9,218 nt of DNA from Candidatus Atribacteria bacterium (GTDB lineage Bacteria > Atribacterota > Atribacteria > Atribacterales > Atribacteraceae). The stretch spans positions 1-9,218 of the forward strand of contig PWXL01000009.1 in NCBI GenBank assembly GCA_003561145.1, in the 5' to 3' direction. Position numbers and translations under genes: made by a program. Under the pieces are notes generated by a model. It saw nothing but the letters and a program-made list of their open reading frames with translations, did not search any database and was not told the origin of the DNA. This document shows, piece by piece, positions 4,958 through 9,218 of the stretch. The stretch's first letter is position 1; every line of letters starts with the position of its first letter.

Positions 4958-6565
4958 TACAGAAACAAGAATGTAGGTATCACAACGCTTCTATGTATAA
5001 GTTTCATGGTTATGCTGACATTTTCCTCACAAGGAAACGCAGCACCGCTCCCGGACCAATCGCAGGGGGATGAGAAAATGATAAGAATTTCCTGGCCCCG
5101 TGACATGGGCGATCTCAATCCCCACCTCTATTCTCCAAACCAGATGTTCGCTCAGGCCATGGTCTATGAGCCCCTCGTCAGATACGGAATAGATGGCAGT
5201 ATTCATCCTCATCTTGCGAAACGCTGGGATATTTCTGAAGATGGCAGGAAATTCACTTTCTATTTACGGGAGGATGTCGAATTTTCCGATGGCTCTCCTT
5301 TCAATGCAGAAGCGGTAAAAATGAATTTTGATGCTGTGTTGAACAACAAGGCCCGTCACAGTTGGATGGAAATAGTGAGACAAATCGATGGAACGGAAAT
5401 TATTGACGAATACGTCTTTACTATAGTTTTTCAAGAGCCGTACTACCCGGCGTTGCAGGAGCTTTCTTTGATTCGACCCTTTCGATTTTTATCACCGGCC
5501 GGCTTTCCTGATGACGGTGATACTTCTGAGATGATCAAAAAACCTCTGGGTACCGGCCCCTGGGTTTTAAGTGAACAAATGAGCAATGAATATGCCGTGT
5601 TTGAAAGAAACAATCGTTACTGGGGGGAAAAACCCCTGGTTGACAAAGTATGGGTGCACATCATTCCTGATGGTGAAACCAGGGCCATGGCATTTGAAAA
5701 AGGTGAAGTGGACATGATTTTCGGCAGTGGTTTGATCAGCCGTACCGCCTTCATTCGCCTGCGAGAAACAGGTAATTACGAAACAGCAATATCCGAACCC
5801 CTTGCCACTCGTTTTATGGTCATAAACACCAACAGGTTTCCCACCAACGATCTGAACGTACGCCTTGCCATCCAGCATGCCCTGAACAAGGAGGAAATAA
5901 TCGGTCATGTCTTTCAAGGTCTTGAATTAAGGGCTGATACCCTTTTTGCTGAAAACTTCCCCTATTGTAACCTGGGCTTAAAGCCTTACGAATATGACCC
6001 TGCAAAAACCGAGGAGCTTCTCTATGAAAGCGGTTGGCTTATGGATGAAAGCAGTGGAATGCGCCAAAAAAACGGCGAGATATTGAATACGGACTTATGC
6101 TTCGATATCAATAATGAAATCCATAAAACACTGGCCGAAATCATCCAGTCAGAATTAAGGAAACTTGGAATGCAGGTAAACCTGATTGGTGAAGAAAGGC
6201 AATCATACCTCGACCGCGAAAAATATGGAAGCTTCCATTTAATCTTCAATAATACCTGGGGAGCGCCGTATGACCCACACACCTTCGTCTCTTCCATGCG
6301 TGTTCCTGCTCATGCTGACTACCAGGCTCAACAGGGACTGGCAATGAAAGCCGATCTTGACCGTACAATTGAAGAAGTATTGTTGAGCACAGATGAAGAA
6401 ATCCGGCAAGAGCTGTACAGGGATATTTTGTCCACCCTCCATGAACAGGCAGTCTACCTGCCCATATCCTATGAAACCAATATAGCCATCCACCATAAAA
6501 ATGTGAGTGGCGTGAAATTTGCCACAAAATATGAAATCCCTTTATCAAGGGTGATAATTGATTGA
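4955..6565 (+). CDS. nikA: Nickel ABC transporter substrate-binding protein NikA
   Basis: NikA is the extracytoplasmic receptor that captures nickel, as a complex with small chelators such as histidine, and delivers it to NikBC. The 536-residue product (from ATG 4955) is a cluster-C/SBP_bac_5 protein and matches E. coli NikA nearly throughout: LNPHLYSPNQMFAQAMVYEPLV, RPFRFLSPAGF, WGAPYDPHTF and SSMRVPAHADYQAQQG. Recalling the E. coli nickel-complex pocket (R97, W100, R137, W398, Y402, H416), all six appear kept here as R134, W137, R174, W435, Y439 and H453. This makes nickel much likelier than a peptide as cargo. The N-terminus has a basic start (MYRNKN), a hydrophobic core and a likely signal peptidase I site near GNA-AP (about residue 29). 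The cysteine in TTLLCISF is not in a good lipobox. It is co-transcribed with the upstream regulator, and its stop overlaps nikB. Confidence 0.93.
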   Translation: MYRNKNVGITTLLCISFMVMLTFSSQGNAAPLPDQSQGDEKMIRISWPRDMGDLNPHLYSPNQMFAQAMVYEPLVRYGIDGSIHPHLAKRWDISEDGRKFTFYLREDVEFSDGSPFNAEAVKMNFDAVLNNKARHSWMEIVRQIDGTEIIDEYVFTIVFQEPYYPALQELSLIRPFRFLSPAGFPDDGDTSEMIKKPLGTGPWVLSEQMSNEYAVFERNNRYWGEKPLVDKVWVHIIPDGETRAMAFEKGEVDMIFGSGLISRTAFIRLRETGNYETAISEPLATRFMVINTNRFPTNDLNVRLAIQHALNKEEIIGHVFQGLELRADTLFAENFPYCNLGLKPYEYDPAKTEELLYESGWLMDESSGMRQKNGEILNTDLCFDINNEIHKTLAEIIQSELRKLGMQVNLIGEERQSYLDREKYGSFHLIFNNTWGAPYDPHTFVSSMRVPAHADYQAQQGLAMKADLDRTIEEVLLSTDEEIRQELYRDILSTLHEQAVYLPISYETNIAIHHKNVSGVKFATKYEIPLSRVIID

Positions 6566-7503
6566 TGCGAGGGTACCTCCTCCAGCGGTTGATCAGCCTT
6601 CCTCTGGTGCTGTTCGGAGTATCTATCATCACTTTCGCGCTTATACAGCTTGTGCCTGTCGACCCTGCTGAAGTCTTCTTGAGGCAGGCACAAGTTCTGC
6701 CGACGGAAGAGGCGGTCGAACTTACCAGGATTGAGCTTGGATTGAACCGTCCCGTGCATCAGCAGTTCCTTGTGTGGCTGGGAGGAGCTCTGCGGCTTGA
6801 TTTCGGGAAATCCTTCATCAGCCGGAAACCGGCGTTTGACGAAATTCTCTACTACTTCCCGGCCACTCTTCAACTTACAGCTGCAGCTCTGGCGTGGATC
6901 CTGGTAATCAGTTTTCCTCTCGGTATTTTTGGGGCGTTATACCGGGAAAGCATGTTTGATAGGATAAGCAGGGTTATTGCATATGCGGGCGCTTCTGTTC
7001 CGAACTTTTGGCTGGGTTTTCTTTGTATATATCTTTTTTCCTACAGGCTCGACATGTTGCCGACGATGGGACGGGGAAGCGCAGCGCACCTGGTGCTGCC
7101 TTCCTTGACCCTTGCTATCGGAACGGCATCTGTGTATATCAGGCTGCTCAGGGCAAGCATGCTCGATCACATGGAAAAGGACTTTACCCTCTATGCCAGG
7201 GCCCGAGGTGTAAAAGAAAAGTGGATTATTGCCCGTCATGTGGTAAAAAATGCACTGCTCCCGGTCATAACAGCGGTGGGGATGAGCATTGGAAACCTCT
7301 TGGCAGGAAGTGTCATTGTGGAAAATGTTTTTTCCTGGCCGGGTGTCGGCAGATACATTATCGAAGCAATTTTTAATCGTGACTACCCGGTCATACAGTG
7401 TTATGTGTTGTTGATGGCGTTGATTTTTCTCGGTATCAATCTGCTGGTTGACATAACGTATGCCACTTTGGATCCCCGGATAAGGTTGGGAGATAAAAAA
7501 TGA
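6565..7503 (+). CDS. nikB: Nickel ABC transporter permease NikB
   Basis: NikB is one of the two inner-membrane permeases of the nickel importer. The 312 residues match the BPD_transp_1 family and E. coli NikB (314) in length and wording: LRLDFGKSF (76-84), PLGIFGALYR (118-127), SVPNFWLGFL (144-153), RLLRASMLD (193-201), and the C-terminal ENVFSWPGVGRYIIEAIFNR (253-272), followed at once by DYPVIQC. The cytoplasmic EAA loop that docks the ATPase is ARARGVKEKWIIARHVVKNA (211-230). About six hydrophobic segments are visible. ATG 6565 overlaps the nikA stop by one base (TGATG) and gives MRGYLLQR, aligning with other NikB starts. A TTG at 6562 is in frame but less likely. AAGG near 6547-6550 serves as ribosome binding site. 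The close match to NikB rather than DppB/OppB supports nickel specificity. Confidence 0.92.
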   Translation: MRGYLLQRLISLPLVLFGVSIITFALIQLVPVDPAEVFLRQAQVLPTEEAVELTRIELGLNRPVHQQFLVWLGGALRLDFGKSFISRKPAFDEILYYFPATLQLTAAALAWILVISFPLGIFGALYRESMFDRISRVIAYAGASVPNFWLGFLCIYLFSYRLDMLPTMGRGSAAHLVLPSLTLAIGTASVYIRLLRASMLDHMEKDFTLYARARGVKEKWIIARHVVKNALLPVITAVGMSIGNLLAGSVIVENVFSWPGVGRYIIEAIFNRDYPVIQCYVLLMALIFLGINLLVDITYATLDPRIRLGDKK

Positions 7504-8339
7504 CTCTCTTCCAGTCATACTACAGCGAACTTAAGCAGAGAAAACCTGCCCTGGTGTCGATGGTGATCATTCTGATCCTGGTATTGAGTGCTCTGTTTGC
7601 TCCTCTTTTGGCTCCCCATGATCCTGAATATATCGAACTGAGCAAGGCACTCTCCCGCCCGCAAGCGGGATATCCCCTGGGAGCCGACCATCTTGGAAGA
7701 TGTGTTTTTTCACGGCTGCTGTTCGGTGCCCGCATTTCATTGGGGGCGGCCGCACTGGTTATGATATGTAATATTTCGATCAGCATCGCTATAGGAACCG
7801 TAGCGGGTTATAAAGGTGGATGGATAGATGAAATCTTCATGCGGTTGGGAGATATCTTCCTGGCTTTTCCTAACCTCGTGCTGACTTTGGTCATTGTAGG
7901 CATGATGGGCCCGGGACTGCAAAATGTCCTCATTGCTATGGTTATAGCGCAGTGGGCCTGGTATGCCAGGATCATTCGGGGGATGGTTCTCGGTTTGCGT
8001 GAAAGCAACTTTATCCTGGCGGCAAAAGTGAGCGGGATATCTTCTGTGAAAATTATTCTCCATCATATCCTGCCCAATATATTTTCTCAGGTATTCATTT
8101 TAGCTACGATAAACGTGGGATGGGCCATTTTGCATATCTCCGGTTTTTCTTTCCTGGGTCTCGGTGTTCAACCGCCCGCTCCGGAATGGGGCGTGATGCT
8201 GAAAGACAGCCGTTCCTATTTCTGGTCTGATCCACTGCTTATGCTTTTCCCCGGCCTGGCGATATCTTTCGCTGTGGTCTCTTTTAACTTGCTGGGCGAT
8301 GCCTTAAAAGAGATAGCCGGAGTGAAAGGTAACTTGTGA
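7500..8339 (+). CDS. nikC: Nickel ABC transporter permease NikC
   Basis: NikC pairs with NikB to form the transmembrane channel. The 279 residues are the usual length (E. coli NikC about 277). Motifs in order are a first membrane helix at about 18-38 ending APLLAPHDP (34-42), PLGADHLGRCVFSRLLFGAR (59-78) typical of the DppC/NikC group, LGDIFLAFP (116-124), the EAA loop AAKVSGISSVKIILHHILPN (174-193), and FLGLGVQPPAPEWGVML (218-234). The ATG at 7500 overlaps the nikB stop by four bases (ATGA), with GGGAG (7488-7492) as ribosome binding site, which indicates translational coupling. From sequence alone it is hard to separate from dipeptide permeases; the name rests mainly on its place between NikB and NikD in a clear nik operon. 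Confidence 0.88.
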   Translation: MTLFQSYYSELKQRKPALVSMVIILILVLSALFAPLLAPHDPEYIELSKALSRPQAGYPLGADHLGRCVFSRLLFGARISLGAAALVMICNISISIAIGTVAGYKGGWIDEIFMRLGDIFLAFPNLVLTLVIVGMMGPGLQNVLIAMVIAQWAWYARIIRGMVLGLRESNFILAAKVSGISSVKIILHHILPNIFSQVFILATINVGWAILHISGFSFLGLGVQPPAPEWGVMLKDSRSYFWSDPLLMLFPGLAISFAVVSFNLLGDALKEIAGVKGNL

Positions 8340-9218
8340 TGAACGAAAACAAGGAACCAATTTTTAAGATAGAAAATCTTTTTGTGGAAATTCCAACCCG
8401 CAACGGTATTGTTCACGCTGTAAACGGCATAACGCTCTCGATTGAGAAGGGCCGCACCCTCGGCCTGGTTGGTGAAAGCGGCTGTGGAAAAACCATCAGT
8501 TGTCTTGCTGCCCTGGGCTTACTCGAAGAAAAGTTTCAGGTGAAGGGAAAAATATATTTTGACTGTCAGGAAATAGGAATGCTTCCTCTCCCTGAAAAAA
8601 GAAAATACCGGGGGAAACATATAGGATTGATAATGCAAAATCCGATGACTGCTTTTAATCCTCTGCTTACTGTTGCAGAACACTTTACGGAAACCATTCT
8701 CAGCCATACAACGGCTTCACGTTCAGAGATATACGAGAAGGCAAGTACGCTTTTGCAGAAGGTGGGAATTGCCGCCTGCGATAGCATATTGCACCAGTAC
8801 CCCATACAGCTCAGTGGCGGGATGCTGCAGCGGGTGATGATTGCCCTGGCGCTGGCCCTGGAACCCCCTTTTCTGATTGCCGATGAGCCCACCACCGCTC
8901 TTGATACAACCCTGCAAACCCAGGTTTTAAGGCTCTTGAAGGAGCTGCAGAAAAAGAATAATGTCGCCATGCTGTGTGTTTCTCATGATGTAGGTATGGT
9001 TTCCCGGAATGCTGAACGGGTTGCTGTTATGTACGCAGGCTACATAGTGGAACTGGGACCAACTGAGAAAGTTTTCCGCCGCCCTCTCCATCCCTATACC
9101 CGGGGCTTGCTGCTTTCAAGGCCTCGTTTTACCAGAGAAAGACTCCAGACAATGCCTGGTCATCCCCCTTCACTGTTGAATTTACCTGAAGGATGCCCTT
9201 TTTATAGCCGCTGCCCCA
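8339..9218 (+). CDS. nikD: Nickel ABC transporter ATP-binding protein NikD, cut by the window edge
   Basis: NikD is one of two ATPases that drive the nickel importer. The ATG at 8339 overlaps the nikC stop by one base, and 293 codons are visible before the window ends with the frame open. Motifs are Walker A GESGCGKT (45-52), Q-loop MQNP (99-102), signature LSGGMLQR (158-165), Walker B FLIADEP (178-184) and the switch histidine in VSHD (214-217). The SGGMLQR wording and IMQNPMTAFNPL match E. coli NikD rather than the SGGMRQR of dipeptide ATPases. Unlike the roughly 254-residue E. coli NikD, this protein continues into the oligopeptide/dipeptide C-terminal extension HPYTRGLL (251-258), with PGHPPSLL and CPFYSRC (286-292) following. 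In that respect it looks like DppD/OppD. NikE would be expected next but is outside the window. The 3' end is not seen. Confidence 0.88.
   Translation, partial: MNENKEPIFKIENLFVEIPTRNGIVHAVNGITLSIEKGRTLGLVGESGCGKTISCLAALGLLEEKFQVKGKIYFDCQEIGMLPLPEKRKYRGKHIGLIMQNPMTAFNPLLTVAEHFTETILSHTTASRSEIYEKASTLLQKVGIAACDSILHQYPIQLSGGMLQRVMIALALALEPPFLIADEPTTALDTTLQTQVLRLLKELQKKNNVAMLCVSHDVGMVSRNAERVAVMYAGYIVELGPTEKVFRRPLHPYTRGLLLSRPRFTRERLQTMPGHPPSLLNLPEGCPFYSRCP

Noticed and set aside
1..9218. CRISPR array, tRNA, rRNA or prophage elements
   Set aside because: No regularly spaced repeats, no tRNA- or rRNA-like stretches and no phage or transposase genes were seen in the window.

Overview
The window looks like an ordinary bacterial chromosomal segment of balanced base composition. 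Its strong sigma-70/SigA-type promoters and clear Shine-Dalgarno sites would fit an anaerobic Bacillota (Clostridia-like) genome. That assignment is an inference from gene content and style only. The nickel-transport proteins closely resemble the classical proteobacterial Nik proteins, and NikA appears to carry an ordinary rather than a lipoprotein signal peptide. A diderm host or a transferred nik operon therefore remains possible.

Layout. (1) Bases 1-133, minus strand: the 3' part of a LivF-type branched-chain amino acid ABC ATPase. Homology stops abruptly at the ABC signature motif, so the gene looks broken. (2) Bases 134-341: a non-coding stretch with a good promoter for the next gene. 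(3) Bases 342-3089, plus strand: lgt (prolipoprotein diacylglyceryl transferase) followed closely by a 638-codon GH15 glucoamylase/trehalase-type hydrolase, probably one transcription unit. A perfect hairpin at 3115-3147 separates it from a convergent gene. (4) Bases 3165-4268, minus strand: a zinc-dependent medium-chain polyol/alcohol dehydrogenase. (5) Bases 4269-4514: a divergent control region with a perfect 16-bp tandem repeat, a consensus-like promoter and a perfect ATTGCA-N6-TGCAAT inverted repeat. (6) Bases 4515-9218, plus strand: a Fur-family metalloregulator, then nikA, nikB, nikC and nikD. NikD runs off the right edge.

How the genes work together: the Fur-family repressor and the nickel importer are in one tightly packed run, with a 29-nt gap after the regulator and start-stop overlaps between the nik genes. 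This suggests metal-dependent autoregulation of nickel uptake, like the Nur (nickel uptake regulator) branch of the Fur family. NikA captures a nickel complex outside the membrane, NikB/NikC form the membrane channel, and NikD (with NikE presumably just beyond the window) powers transport. The lgt, GH15 and dehydrogenase genes have no evident functional link to nickel.

I did not find a wholly new system. The most distinctive features are the control region in front of the regulator-nik operon and a perfect 28-bp palindrome inside the GH15 coding sequence.
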